A stretch of DNA of 64,000 nucleotides from Pisciglobus halotolerans. GTDB taxonomy: Bacteria > Bacillota > Bacilli > Lactobacillales > Carnobacteriaceae. Positions within the stretch are counted from its first letter, which is position 1. Each line of letters starts with the position of its first letter. Location: positions 42,948 to 106,947 of the forward strand of contig NZ_FOQE01000005.1 of NCBI RefSeq assembly GCF_900113675.1, written 5' to 3'. The translations under genes and the position numbers were made by a program. Under the pieces are notes generated by a model. It saw nothing but the letters and a program-made list of their open reading frames with translations, was not told the DNA's origin and made no database searches. Shown here piece after piece: positions 16,629-25,953 of this stretch.

Positions 16629-17846
16629 ATGAAAAAAACAACAGACCATTTGAATATCGTTGAGGAAGTTTTAAATAAAACAAAAGAAGAAATTGCCAAC
16701 ATTCACCCTGTTAATATATTAGTTGCAGGTAAAACAGGTGTAGGTAAGAGTACATTGATCAACAACCTCTTTAGAGAAAATCTGGCAGCTACAGGGATTG
16801 GAAAACCCATCACTGAGCATTTGCGTAAAATATCAAAAGAAAGCATCCCTTTGGTATTGTATGATACAAAGGGGTTAGAGCTTGAGTCTGCTACTCAAAC
16901 AGCTGTTAAAAAAGAAATTTTTGATACATTACAAAAACAAGCAAGTTTAGGAGAAGAAGAGGCGATTCATATTGCCTATTACTGTATCAATGCGAATTCT
17001 TCTCGCATTGAACAAATGGAAATAGAGATGATCAAAGCTTTAAGCGAAAAGCTTCCGGTGATTATTGTCTTAACTCAATCTATTGGCGAACCTGCACTTG
17101 CCTTAAAAGCATATATTGAAGACCTTAACTTATCCGTTCAAGGAATAATCAATGTGATGGCAGCACCGTTTGTGATTACTGCTGATTATACGATTCCAGC
17201 TTATGGATTAAAGGAACTCATCGAGCTGACTTTCGCTGTTCTTCCAGAAGCAACCCATCAAGCTTTTAACAATGCCCAGCAGGCAGATATCCAACGAAAA
17301 GTACAATCAGCTCGCAGCTGGGCGACAAAGTATATTGCAACATCGTTTGGCGTTGGCTTCGCGCCCATCCCCTTTTCTGATGCTTCGGTATTGGTTCCGA
17401 TGCAGATAGGGTTATTAGCACATATTACAGCCATTTTTGGCATATCGATCGATAAAGCTACAGTTGCTAGTATTGTAGCAGCAGTGGGCGGCACTGGAGG
17501 AGCGACTTATCTTGGACGTTACATTGTCTCTAATATGATCAAACTGATTCCGGGAGCAGGGACCATAGCAGGAGGAGTCATTAGCGGGGCAACTGCTTCC
17601 GTTATGACAAGTGCGCTTGCTATGAGTTATATAGAAGTGTTATCGATCATTGCAAAAGGTGAGAAAGAAGGAAAATATCCTGATTTAAAAAATATTGAAT
17701 TCTTGATGAGAGAAAAGCTTGAAGAACGTTTAAAAAAAGGCAAGATATCTAAATCTAATGAAGAACTTATGGAAGAAAGTAAAACAGAAAAAACTTCTGA
17801 GAATAAAAGAAAATGGTGGCAACGAAAGAGGCAGGACAAGGAGTGA
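16629..17846 (+). CDS. Era/EngA-like GTPase with C-terminal DUF697 (YcjF-type) domain
   Basis: 405 residues. G1 is GKTGVGKS, G3 is DTKGLE; the usual NKxD G4 motif is replaced by TQSI, so nucleotide specificity may be relaxed. After the GTPase domain (about 25-215) comes a hydrophobic DUF697 region (about 215-345) with FAPIPFSDASVLVPMQIGLLAHI, a Gly-rich segment and further helices, then a basic tail (KRKWWQRKRQ). The domain pair is known from membrane-associated stress GTPases of unclear role. It starts after a GGAGG site and ends 5 nt before thpR, so it is probably cotranscribed with it. Confidence 0.85.
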   Translation: MKKTTDHLNIVEEVLNKTKEEIANIHPVNILVAGKTGVGKSTLINNLFRENLAATGIGKPITEHLRKISKESIPLVLYDTKGLELESATQTAVKKEIFDTLQKQASLGEEEAIHIAYYCINANSSRIEQMEIEMIKALSEKLPVIIVLTQSIGEPALALKAYIEDLNLSVQGIINVMAAPFVITADYTIPAYGLKELIELTFAVLPEATHQAFNNAQQADIQRKVQSARSWATKYIATSFGVGFAPIPFSDASVLVPMQIGLLAHITAIFGISIDKATVASIVAAVGGTGGATYLGRYIVSNMIKLIPGAGTIAGGVISGATASVMTSALAMSYIEVLSIIAKGEKEGKYPDLKNIEFLMREKLEERLKKGKISKSNEELMEESKTEKTSENKRKWWQRKRQDKE

Positions 17847-17851
17847 GAACC

Positions 17852-18403
17852 ATGCGTGTCTTTGTTGGGATCGCGCTAAAAGAAAAAGAGAAAGAAAAAC
17901 TGTTTCAATTGCAAAACCAATTGAAACAAAAAACAGAAAAGGGACGCTTTACAGATTTAAATAATTTTCATTTGACCCTTCAATTTATCGGCGAGGTAAG
18001 TTCAGAAGAAGTGCGACAGCTGAAAGAAAATATTACGATGGTTTCAAAAAAAATAGACCCATTTGATCTTCAATTCGATCAAATGGGACAGTTTGATAAA
18101 AAAGGGAAAAAGGTCATGTGGATTGGCTTAAAGATGCAACCTGCTTTGTTTCAACTCCATGATTTGGTAATCAAAGAAATAGCAAAGCAAACAAATAGAC
18201 TCATAGAAAATAAATCTTATATTCCTCATATAACATTAGGAAGAGGGATCGTTTTAAAAGAAGAAGCACAACATACTAAAATATTGGAGCAATCCGCTCA
18301 TCATTTTACAGCAGAAAATATCACTTTGTTCGAATCGACTAGAGTAAACGGAAGGCTAGCTTACCTTCCTGTTTTACAAAAAGATTTGCAAAATCAATTG
18401 TAA
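17852..18403 (+). CDS. thpR: RNA 2',3'-cyclic phosphodiesterase (2H family)
   Basis: 183 residues from the ATG at 17852 with AAGGAGTGAG upstream overlapping the GTPase gene end. Two HxTx motifs, HLTL (about residue 43) and HITL (about 128), place it in the LigT/ThpR 2H phosphoesterase family, which opens 2',3'-cyclic phosphates in RNA. The N-terminal MRVFVGIAL strand is also typical. Role in the cell is uncertain, as for the family. Nudix gene follows 19 nt downstream. Confidence 0.9.
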   Translation: MRVFVGIALKEKEKEKLFQLQNQLKQKTEKGRFTDLNNFHLTLQFIGEVSSEEVRQLKENITMVSKKIDPFDLQFDQMGQFDKKGKKVMWIGLKMQPALFQLHDLVIKEIAKQTNRLIENKSYIPHITLGRGIVLKEEAQHTKILEQSAHHFTAENITLFESTRVNGRLAYLPVLQKDLQNQL

Positions 18404-18422
18404 AAAAAGGAGACGGAATACT

Positions 18423-19037
18423 GTGTTTGAATCGATTGAACATGCACTTTCAAGTTATGTACCTCAGCTTATTGGACAACAACGCCACTTTTCAGTATTG
18501 ATCCCGATCATTCTAATTGATCAAGAACCTCATTTGCTATATGAGGTAAGAAGTCAAAATATCTCGCAACCTGGTGACACATCTTTTCCTGGTGGTGCAG
18601 TAGAAAAAGGAGAGACTTTTCGGCAAGCAGCAGTTCGAGAAACGATGGAAGAACTGAATCTTTCGCGTCAATCGATAAAAGTTTTAGGAGAATTGGATTA
18701 TATTGCAACTGAGCAAGTTTTGATCCGTTCCTTCGTTGCTTATTTGCCACATGTCGCTATAGAAGATATTGATGTTAACGAAGAGGTGGATCAATTATTT
18801 ACAATCCCTCTTCGTTACATCTTACAACACGAGCCCGTCTATCATTCGCTTGATCTATCCATACGCCATCCACAAGATTTTCCTTTTGACCAAATCCCAA
18901 ATGGGAAACAATACCCTTGGAGAAAAGCTCAGCATCTCATTCCATTTTATGAGCTCAAAGATCACTTTCTTTGGGGGTATACAGCTTCTTTTACCTCTCA
19001 ATTGAGCTTATTTTTGAAAGAAAATCAGTTGTTCTGA
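18423..19037 (+). CDS. Nudix hydrolase, CoA pyrophosphatase-like
   Basis: 204 residues from a GTG start with AAGGAG upstream. The Nudix box is present as GGAVEKGETFRQAAVRETMEE with LNL following, i.e. Asn where Gly is usual in EExG. The segment LLYEVRS...GDTSFPGG just before it matches the CoA-pyrophosphatase (NUDT7/UPF0035) signature, which points to cleavage of CoA or its derivatives. Third gene in the GTPase-thpR-Nudix run; the close spacing suggests an operon. Confidence 0.88.
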   Translation: MFESIEHALSSYVPQLIGQQRHFSVLIPIILIDQEPHLLYEVRSQNISQPGDTSFPGGAVEKGETFRQAAVRETMEELNLSRQSIKVLGELDYIATEQVLIRSFVAYLPHVAIEDIDVNEEVDQLFTIPLRYILQHEPVYHSLDLSIRHPQDFPFDQIPNGKQYPWRKAQHLIPFYELKDHFLWGYTASFTSQLSLFLKENQLF

Positions 19038-19066
19038 ATTAGAAACAAATAGGAAGATGATAAAGC

Positions 19067-19978
19067 CTAAATGGTGTTAAATTTTCTTTTTTTAGCTTTT
19101 GTTTTGTAATGAGTGCTTAAATTTTCTTTAAAGTCAGATGCTGGTTGTTCCAATGAAGCATTTGTTTGGTAAATAATAGAAACGCTTTGAGGCGGCAGAA
19201 TGTCGAGCTTAGTCATTTGTAATCCATCAAAAGGTTGTTGTTCAACAAAAGATTTAGGCAGAACCGAAACGCCTAGTCCTTGTTTTACTAGAAAAATACA
19301 CTGCTCTAAAGAAGCTACTTCAATAAAGGGTGAAAAAATCTTTTTATGCTCGCGAAACATTTTTTCTAGCTGTTCCCGAATCGAGTCTTCTTTTTTACTT
19401 ACAATGAGCTTTTGTTGGTGCAAAGAATCGAAAGTAACTTGTTTTTTATTCCCAAGCTCATTTGATTCCTGGCTGACCAAGACCCATTCATCGTGAAATA
19501 AAAAGTGTTCATCGATTCCTTTCCCAAAATGATCACCATGCACGATGCCCATGTCTATCTCTTCTGAACGAATCATATCCGCAATTTTACAAGGCGCAGA
19601 AGCTTCAATAGAAAAGTTTAAGGATGGGTGTTCATGAACGGTCTCTTCTAAAGCTGTTGAGACCAAATAAAGTCCGGAAGTACCGATTCGCAGATTTTTT
19701 TTCTCATCTTCGTTAATATACTGGATTTTAGTTTTTGCTTCCTCTAATTGATGCATAATGTGGTAACAGTATTCTAAAAAGAATTCCCCTTGTTTCGTTA
19801 AGTGGATACGTTGCTTAATAGTGGTAAACAACTTGACATTTAATTCTTTCTCTAAGGAATGGATATTATAGCTTAAAGAAGGTTGACTGATACCTAAACG
19901 ATCAGCAGCTAAATTATAGTTCATTTCTTCACAAAGAGCAATAAAATATCTCATCATGCGGCTATTCAAATGAAACAT
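19067..19978 (-). CDS. LysR-family transcriptional regulator
   Basis: 303 residues from the ATG at 19978, chosen because the helix-turn-helix begins right after it as in other LysR proteins (RMMRYFIALCEEMNYNLAADRLGISQPSLSYNIHSLE). An upstream in-frame GTG at 20041 would add 21 residues; neither start has a well-spaced ribosome site. The C-terminal half is a periplasmic-binding-like effector domain (LRIGTSGLYLV, DMGIVHGDHF, VKQGLGVSVLPKSF). Divergent from the truncated ohrR and ohr. The target is unknown; the neighbouring ohr is a candidate. Confidence 0.9.
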   Translation of the reverse strand: MFHLNSRMMRYFIALCEEMNYNLAADRLGISQPSLSYNIHSLEKELNVKLFTTIKQRIHLTKQGEFFLEYCYHIMHQLEEAKTKIQYINEDEKKNLRIGTSGLYLVSTALEETVHEHPSLNFSIEASAPCKIADMIRSEEIDMGIVHGDHFGKGIDEHFLFHDEWVLVSQESNELGNKKQVTFDSLHQQKLIVSKKEDSIREQLEKMFREHKKIFSPFIEVASLEQCIFLVKQGLGVSVLPKSFVEQQPFDGLQMTKLDILPPQSVSIIYQTNASLEQPASDFKENLSTHYKTKAKKRKFNTI

Positions 19979-20144
19979 CCTTTCTATTCTTTCTTGCGTC
20001 AATTTAAGATGAAAGTATCTAGTTTTACTTATTTCTGACACCTATAGCATACCAGAAAATGGATCGTTAATCTATTCACATTTTCACTTTTTTTATAGGG
20101 TATATAAAAAAGGGGAATAAAAAAGAGCTTTTTTAGGCTTGTTA

Positions 20145-20160
20145 TCGCATTAGTAAGCGA
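20145..20160. promoter_or_regulatory. Short inverted repeat, possible LysR-type site
   Basis: TCGC (20145-20148) and GCGA (20157-20160), eight bases apart, between the LysR gene and the ohrR remnant. Inference from position only. Confidence 0.25.
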
Positions 20161-20165
20161 GTTAA

Positions 20166-20537
20166 CTAAATTATCCGCAATGTGTCACATTGCTAGTCCT
20201 GTGGGAAAACGCTCATATGAATGTTCAAGAATTGGGGAAACAATTGAATTTAGACAGTGGTACTTTAACGCCTATGCTGAAACGCATGGAAGCGGCGGGA
20301 TATGTTACTCGTGTTCGCAATCCGGATGACGAACGAAAAGTAATGATCCAAGTAACTGATAAAGCAAACGGAATCAAGCAAGAGCTGCTGGAAAAAGTTT
20401 CTGGATGTCTGGACCTTCTCGATATCGAAGAAAAAGAGTACTTTGATTTACTTGCAAGGATCGATCATTTAACAAAAAGCTTAGGAGGAATGAATGATGG
20501 CAGAATCAAAAGTAATGTATCAAACAAAAGCTGTTAA
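20166..20537 (+). pseudogene. ohrR: OhrR (MarR-family peroxide sensor), N-terminally truncated
   Basis: The frame opens right after a TAA (20163-20165) with LNYPQCVTLLVLWENAH, which lines up with the middle of OhrR. The recognition helix (DSGTLTPMLKRME) and wing (RVRNPDDERKVMI) are intact, but the first 45 or so residues are gone. These normally include the redox-sensing Cys and the first dimer helices. The only start codons are TTG 20190 and ATG 20217, without a ribosome site. Sequence just upstream does not encode the missing part in any frame. The gene overlaps ohr by 41 nt. Probably inactive; a very short transcribed remnant cannot be excluded. Confidence 0.7.
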
Positions 20538-20928
20538 CACAGGTGGACGCGATGGAGAAAGCAAATTAGCAGATGGTTCGTTTTCAGTCAGAGTCTCTAC
20601 ACCAAAAAGTATGGGTGGAGTGGGACAAGGGAGCAATCCTGAACAACTATTTGCTCTTGGGTATAGCGCATGTTTCAATTCAGCTCTAGAAATTAAAATG
20701 CAACAAGCAAAAATTGAAGCGAAATCTCAAGTATCAGCAGAAGTTACTTTAAATACAGACCCAACAGACGACGGGTTTAAAATCTCAGTTGTCATGGAAG
20801 TTGCTATTGAAGGAAAAGACTTAGAAGAAACACAAAAGTTGGCAGATGAAGCTCATGCATTTTGTCCTTACTCAAAAGCTACTCGAAACAATATTGACGT
20901 TGCAGTCAAAGCAGTGGCATATCAATAA
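20497..20928 (+). CDS. ohr: Organic hydroperoxide resistance protein (Ohr/OsmC family)
   Basis: 143 residues from the ATG at 20497 (AGGAGG eight bases upstream; ATG 20494 is also possible). A thiol peroxidase that reduces organic hydroperoxides with two redox Cys: one in SACFNSAL (about residue 55) and one in AFCPYSKATRNN (about 122). GGRDGESKLADG and GGVGQGSNPEQLFALGY are family signatures. Normally repressed by OhrR, which is truncated just upstream, so it may be constitutive here. A good terminator follows. Confidence 0.95.
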   Translation: MAESKVMYQTKAVNTGGRDGESKLADGSFSVRVSTPKSMGGVGQGSNPEQLFALGYSACFNSALEIKMQQAKIEAKSQVSAEVTLNTDPTDDGFKISVVMEVAIEGKDLEETQKLADEAHAFCPYSKATRNNIDVAVKAVAYQ

Positions 20929-20940
20929 AAATCTAAAAAC

Positions 20941-20973
20941 AAAAAACCATGTTGATAAGAACATGGTTTTTTT
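20941..20973 (+). terminator. Terminator after ohr
   Basis: CCATGTT (20947-20953) pairs with AACATGG (20960-20966), followed by seven T. Confidence 0.88.
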
Positions 20974-21132
20974 ATAAAGAAAGAATCACTTTTGTTATTT
21001 AAATATAAACTTATATTAAGCGATACGAGCGGGATGATTTATTGTACTTATCATTTGAAAATAACATTTTTTAAAAACTAGACGCGTGCAAACAACGAAA
21101 TAAAATAAAACATCTATCAATAGACAAAAATC

Positions 21133-21141
21133 TGGTATACT
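21133..21141 (+). promoter_or_regulatory. Extended -10 of the rsuA-like gene
   Basis: TGG-TATACT; no clear -35 box at 16-18 nt. About 30 nt before the start codon. Confidence 0.4.
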
Positions 21142-21171
21142 GTTTTTGAATTAAAAAATAGGAGATTTTAA

Positions 21172-21894
21172 ATGCGTTTAGATAAACTGATGTCAATAAA
21201 TGGTTACGGTTCTAGAAAACAAGTTAAACGGTTGGTTCAGCAAAAGAAAGTAATCATTGATAGCCAAGTGATTTTGAATGAAGGATACAATGTTGAACCA
21301 GCTATACAACAGGTATTAATTGCAGGAAAAGAACTCAAAGAACCAGCACACGTTTACTATATGCTCAATAAACCAAACGGGGCAGTTAGTGCTGTGCGAG
21401 ATTCAACCTTTCAAACGGTTACTGATTTGATCAAACAAAAAGATCAGGCAGCTGGTCTTTTTCCAGTTGGGCGGCTAGATAGAGATACAGAAGGGCTGCA
21501 GCTGTTAACAAATAATGGACAGTTGGCTCATCAGTTGCTGCAACCCCAGAAGAAGGTAATGAAGTGCTATGAAGCTATCGTGAATGAAATCGTTACTGAA
21601 GAAGACCAAAAAATATTTTCTGAAGGAATCATATTTGAAGGTGGTTTCATCTGTAAACCAGCAAAACTGATCATCAAAGGCTACCAAGAGGGAAATAGCA
21701 TCGTAGAAGTTTCCATTACTGAAGGTCAATTGCACCAAGTAAAAAAGATGTTCCTAGCTGTCGGAAAAAAAGTCGTCTATTTAAAAAGAATTTCTATGGG
21801 ACCTCTTTTTTTAGATAAAAAATTATCTATAGGAGAATACCGCCCTTTGACTTACACAGAATTGTTGTCCATTAAACCGTACTTCAACAAATAA
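21172..21894 (+). CDS. RsuA/RluB-family 16S/23S rRNA pseudouridine synthase
   Basis: 240 residues, TAGGAG before the ATG. N-terminal S4 RNA-binding domain (1-60, MRLDKLMSINGYGSRKQVKR) and a catalytic domain with GRLDRDTEGLQLLTNNG carrying the catalytic Asp, then ITEGQLHQVKKMF. It isomerises uridine to pseudouridine in rRNA; RsuA-type enzymes act on 16S U516 in E. coli, but the target here is inferred. Length suits RsuA. Monocistronic. Confidence 0.93.
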   Translation: MRLDKLMSINGYGSRKQVKRLVQQKKVIIDSQVILNEGYNVEPAIQQVLIAGKELKEPAHVYYMLNKPNGAVSAVRDSTFQTVTDLIKQKDQAAGLFPVGRLDRDTEGLQLLTNNGQLAHQLLQPQKKVMKCYEAIVNEIVTEEDQKIFSEGIIFEGGFICKPAKLIIKGYQEGNSIVEVSITEGQLHQVKKMFLAVGKKVVYLKRISMGPLFLDKKLSIGEYRPLTYTELLSIKPYFNK

Positions 21895-22111
21895 AAAAGT
21901 CCCTCGTTCCTGAAACTTCTTGGGTATAAGATAGTTTTCTGAAAGAGAAGTGAAGAAGAGGAGGAGACAAGAGGTTTTGCAAAGAGGAAGAAGATGGGTA
22001 ATATTCAAAAAAATATGGTTTGCATCGATGTATCTGGACTAGCATTCATTCAAAATGTCTACCGTGGCTTCAGCATGTCGTAAACGGATATTGATCACTG
22101 GTAGGAATTTC

Positions 22112-22279
22112 ATGGCAAAAAACGCTGAAACAAACTTCAATAAAGACTTTTTTTATGACATTATAGTTTATTTATTAAGCCATTTATTGAGAATTTTGAG
22201 CAATGACAAGAAAAAATCAGATGAAACAGTCATAGATATGCCAAAATGGTCTCAAAATTTGAATAAATGCTTGCTGTAA
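22112..22279 (+). CDS. Possible small ORF, unknown
   Basis: 55 codons from an ATG with AGGA six bases upstream; hydrophobic middle (FFYDIIVYLLSHLLRIL) and Lys/Asp-rich end. Could be a fragment of a decayed gene. Not recognised; codon pattern is not decisive. Confidence 0.25.
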   Translation: MAKNAETNFNKDFFYDIIVYLLSHLLRILSNDKKKSDETVIDMPKWSQNLNKCLL

Positions 22280-22578
22280 CGTGTTTATCAGCTAAACTAT
22301 AAAGAGTTGTTAACTAAAGCTTTTTAAGTGGCTATATGGACGTAAAATAAACAATTTTAATCACTATAGGAAGCGACGTAGAAACAGTTAAATCATTTGC
22401 GAATAGAATCATTCTTAAATTAATCAGAAAGCCAAAAGGAATATATTCTTGTTAATCTATCTGAAAGATAAAAACAGCTAAAAAATATATAAAACCTGTC
22501 TTAAACAGAAATTGTTAAGTAACAAATAACAATGCCTAAAAAACTTTTTTAAGCTGTTAAAAGAAGAGGCGATGAATA

Positions 22579-22644
<66 letters not shown>

Positions 22645-22953
22645 TATCAAAAAATAGGATTTTTTATCTTATTTAAACCGATTTTTTTCTCTTTACCTTT
22701 TTATGCTATCTCTCGGCCAGAACTTTTTATTTCTCTGTTCCTTTGTGCTTAACTTTTGCCTGTGTTTATTGTCTTATTTGTAAAATCTCTTAAGACAGAT
22801 GATTTTTTCTTTTTGCTGATTCTTTTTTGAGTTATTTTTATACAGTTCGGTATTTGGTGTTTGTTGATTTTTATTCTTGATCTGTTTGATTTTAATGATG
22901 ATTGGCTTTGATTGTGCTTGTTATTGATTTGGCTTCTTTCAATTTTTAAACAT

Positions 22954-22986
22954 AAAAAAACACCCATTCGTTTATGGATGATTTTT
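22954..22986 (-). terminator. Terminator after ppaC
   Basis: On the minus strand CATCCAT (22980-22974) pairs with ATGGGTG (22967-22961, one G-U), followed by seven T. Confidence 0.7.
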
Positions 22987-23003
22987 TATCGTATGTCTAT
23001 TTC

Positions 23004-23933
23004 TTATTTCGTTAATTCTTCTGTCAATTGTGGCACCACTTGTTTTTTACGTGATACAACGCCTTTTAATAAAGCCTTGTGATCTTTCAATTCTATTCCA
23101 AATGCATTTTCAACTGCTTGTACTGGATTACCGTATGCTAAGACAATTGAGTCGCTATCTAAGATATTTGTGACAACTAGTAAGAACAAATCATAGTTGT
23201 TATTTAAGTTTGTTTGTTCAATCGCTTCAACGATAGCTTCTTGCTTAGAGAAAACGTCATCGACATCAACTACATTGATTTGAGCGATCCTTACGTTTTT
23301 ATCTCCCATTGAGAAGCTCTTTGCGTCTAAATCGATTAGTTCTTCAGCTGATTTATCTCCCATATTCGTTCCTGCTTTCAACAGATCTAGACCATATGAT
23401 TCCAAGTCAACTTCTGCTAGTTCAGCAAGTTCTTTTGCTGCAGCTTCATCTTCAGAAGTACATGTTGGTGATTTAAACAATAAAGTATCAGATACAATAG
23501 CAGATAACATTAATCCGGCGATGTTTTTAGGAATCACGACATCATTCTCTTTAAACAGCTTCAAAATAATGGTGTTTGTACAGCCCACTGGTTCTGCACG
23601 GTAATACAATGGATTTGTTGTTTCAAAATTTGCGATACGGTGGTGATCTACAACGGAAGCCACTTCCACCTCTGCGATATCTGCTACACTTTGTTGTGCT
23701 TCATTGTGGTCTACTAAATAAACTGTGTCCGTTTCATTAGCAACGGTTTCAACCACACGTGGTGCAGCAACATTAAAGTAGTTTAAAGCGTAAGCTGTTT
23801 CTTCGTTTAATTCTCCTAATGCAACAGCTTCTGTTTTTTCACCCAATTGATTTTTTAAGTAAGAAAAAGAAATTGCTGATGTAATGGCATCTGTATCAGG
23901 ATTTTTATGTCCGAATACTAAAATTTTACTCAT
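23004..23933 (-). CDS. ppaC: Manganese-dependent inorganic pyrophosphatase (family II)
   Basis: 309 residues with AAGGGG before the ATG. DHH-family phosphoesterase that hydrolyses pyrophosphate and so drives biosynthesis: [16 protein letters not shown] holds the first metal ligands, VDHNE the next, and [10 protein letters not shown] the DHH motif; C-terminal DHHA2 domain ends in [13 protein letters not shown]. Length is standard. Single gene with its own terminator, downstream of a LysR gene in the same direction. Confidence 0.97.
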   Translation of the reverse strand: MSKILVFGHKNPDTDAITSAISFSYLKNQLGEKTEAVALGELNEETAYALNYFNVAAPRVVETVANETDTVYLVDHNEAQQSVADIAEVEVASVVDHHRIANFETTNPLYYRAEPVGCTNTIILKLFKENDVVIPKNIAGLMLSAIVSDTLLFKSPTCTSEDEAAAKELAELAEVDLESYGLDLLKAGTNMGDKSAEELIDLDAKSFSMGDKNVRIAQINVVDVDDVFSKQEAIVEAIEQTNLNNNYDLFLLVVTNILDSDSIVLAYGNPVQAVENAFGIELKDHKALLKGVVSRKKQVVPQLTEELTK

Positions 23934-24034
23934 TTAAAACGCCCCTTTATTTTTAACTTTCATTTATAATAGTAGGATATATTGAATTTTAAATCAACCG
24001 TTTCTGTTCTACTTTAAAGAAAAAGTTCTATGCC

Positions 24035-24982
24035 CTACCTTTTTAACCTTTCAGCATAATTCTGCTCTTTTAAATAAGCATCAAAATCATCTAAAAAGTT
24101 TTTCATACGTGGAATCAATTCTTTATCTTTACGGTAAACAAAAGCCAACTGGTAATGAATCTGCGGATCGAATGGAACAGCAAAGTGACCTTTCTGTAAC
24201 GGATTGGCTTCTACGTATGACTTAGGCAGCGCAGTATAGCTTCCAGTGCTCCCGCTGAATCTGTGTAACTGCTGAGGTGTTGAGAAATAGCCTGCAACAG
24301 CTGGGGAATCTAATAGTTGAGAACTAAATTCGTTTTTTAAAATATCAGTAATGTAGTAATGATTAGGATACATTGTCCAGCGATGATCAGTCGTTTCTTT
24401 CAAACTAACAGCTGGCTTATTTTTCAATTGTTCATTTTGATGGAGAAATAGCAGTTCTTCAGTAACAATTTCTCTTTTTTCATAGATTTTCCAGTTCTTG
24501 ATGCGATCATCCGGAAGATACATAATGGCTAGATCAATTTCATTATTCTCCAATTGTTCCCAGATTTCTTCACGTGAAAGCATAGCTAACGCAACTTTTA
24601 TTCCAGGATATAGTAAATAATAATGACTTATAAAATCGATAAAAACTTTATCTTCTATGGAAGAAAGAAAGCCGATGCTAATGGTACCTTCATTAGATTT
24701 CGTGATTTGTTGAATTTCATCATTCGCGTCGCTCAAGAGATCATATACCCCATGTGTCAAGCGAATCATCGTTTGTCCGGCTTCTGTCAAATGCAGTTTC
24801 TTTCCAACTGTATAGAATAAAGGTGTTCCGATTGTTTTTTCGATTTTTTTGATTTGCTGCGTCAAAGCTGGCTGGGAAATTCCCAGTTTTTGAGCAGACT
24901 TGGTGTAGTTCATGGTTTCTGTTAAACAAAGAAAATAATCTAAAGTTTTGGAAGAAAATAAATTCTTTTTTTCTTTTACCAT
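24035..24982 (-). CDS. LysR-family transcriptional regulator
   Basis: 315 residues, GAGGAGGAG before the ATG. N-terminal winged helix (about 10-70: LDYFLCLTETMNYTKSAQKLGISQPALTQQIKKIE) and LysR effector-binding domain (ISIGFLSSIEDKVFIDFIS, LDLAI-like IDLAIMYLPDD, and FSTPQQLHRFSGSTG). CynR/CbbR-like architecture; the effector is unknown. It lies between ppaC and pflA on the same strand, separated from pflA by a terminator. No partner gene is adjacent and divergent. Confidence 0.92.
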   Translation of the reverse strand: MVKEKKNLFSSKTLDYFLCLTETMNYTKSAQKLGISQPALTQQIKKIEKTIGTPLFYTVGKKLHLTEAGQTMIRLTHGVYDLLSDANDEIQQITKSNEGTISIGFLSSIEDKVFIDFISHYYLLYPGIKVALAMLSREEIWEQLENNEIDLAIMYLPDDRIKNWKIYEKREIVTEELLFLHQNEQLKNKPAVSLKETTDHRWTMYPNHYYITDILKNEFSSQLLDSPAVAGYFSTPQQLHRFSGSTGSYTALPKSYVEANPLQKGHFAVPFDPQIHYQLAFVYRKDKELIPRMKNFLDDFDAYLKEQNYAERLKR

Positions 24983-25083
24983 TCTTCTCCTCCTCTTTGC
25001 AGTATTATTTTATAAGGGAAAAGCAACCTCTTTTGACAATAAGATAACCTATCCCTTATATATACTTATCATCATATCTAAAC

Positions 25084-25120
25084 AGAAAAAAAAGAGCAAC
25101 TGAAAATTGCTCTTTTTTCT
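25084..25120. terminator. Terminator after pflA
   Basis: AGAGCAA (25093-25099) pairs with TTGCTCT (25107-25113) with A-run and T-run on each side. Confidence 0.85.
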
Positions 25121-25136
25121 TAATCTGTATGAACAT

Positions 25137-25898
25137 TTAAGATCGTTGAAAATTTTGATATCGATCAATGTGCAATAAACGTTGCGCATTTTCTACTCTT
25201 TCTTGTGTCGGCGGTTCAATTCCTTCTAACTTATAAGGGATATTCAGAGCAGCATATTTGTAAACGCCTAATTTATGATAAGGAAGGATTTCAACCTTAT
25301 CTACATTATCAAGTGATTGGATGAAAGCATCAAGTCGAATCAAATCTTCATCAAAGTCGCTTCTTTCTGGAACCAAAACATGTCGGATCCATACCGGCTT
25401 CTTAATTTCTGACAAGTAGCGTGCCATGTTAAGGATATTTTCATTAGAGTGCATGGTCAGTTGTTTGTGTTTTTCAGCATCAATATGTTTGATATCAAAC
25501 AACAATAAGTCAGTATACTGCATCAATTCTTCAAAACGGCTAAAGAAAGGTTCGTCATAAGTGAATGGTTGGCCACACGTATCTAAAGTTGTATGAACAC
25601 CTTCTTCTTTAGCTTTTTTGAAATACTCGATCAAAAAATCAATATGCAGTAGTGGTTCGCCTCCGCTGACTGTAATGCCGCCTTTCGCTCCCCAAAAGTC
25701 ACGATACTGCAAAGCCTCGTCTAACAACTCATCAGCTGTATAAGGCGTGCCTCCGCCCATATTCCATGTATCTGGGTTATGGCAGAACTCACACCGCATG
25801 CGGCAACCTTGCATAAAAGTGATAAAACGAATGCCCGGCCCGTCGACTGAACCAAAGCTTTCAGTTGAATGAACATATCCGATCACTGGCTTTGACAT
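25137..25898 (-). CDS. pflA: Pyruvate formate-lyase activating enzyme
   Basis: 253 residues, AAGGAGAG before the ATG. Radical SAM enzyme that installs the glycyl radical on PflB under anaerobic conditions. The cluster motif is CRMRCEFCHNPDTW (CxxxCxxC) near residue 30, followed by the SAM-binding GG(I/E)TVSGGEPLLH segment and DIKHID. It lies 55 nt downstream of pflB in the same direction, so they form an operon. Confidence 0.97.
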   Translation of the reverse strand: MSKPVIGYVHSTESFGSVDGPGIRFITFMQGCRMRCEFCHNPDTWNMGGGTPYTADELLDEALQYRDFWGAKGGITVSGGEPLLHIDFLIEYFKKAKEEGVHTTLDTCGQPFTYDEPFFSRFEELMQYTDLLLFDIKHIDAEKHKQLTMHSNENILNMARYLSEIKKPVWIRHVLVPERSDFDEDLIRLDAFIQSLDNVDKVEILPYHKLGVYKYAALNIPYKLEGIEPPTQERVENAQRLLHIDRYQNFQRS

Positions 25899-25953
25899 TT
25901 TATTTCTGCTCTCCTTTTTCTACCTACCTATGTGTTTGATGTGTAAACGTCGC

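Noticed and set aside
22749..22967. Minus-strand ORF before ppaC.
   Set aside because: Low-complexity Lys/Ser/Asn-rich product of T-rich DNA, no ribosome site, overlaps the ppaC terminator.
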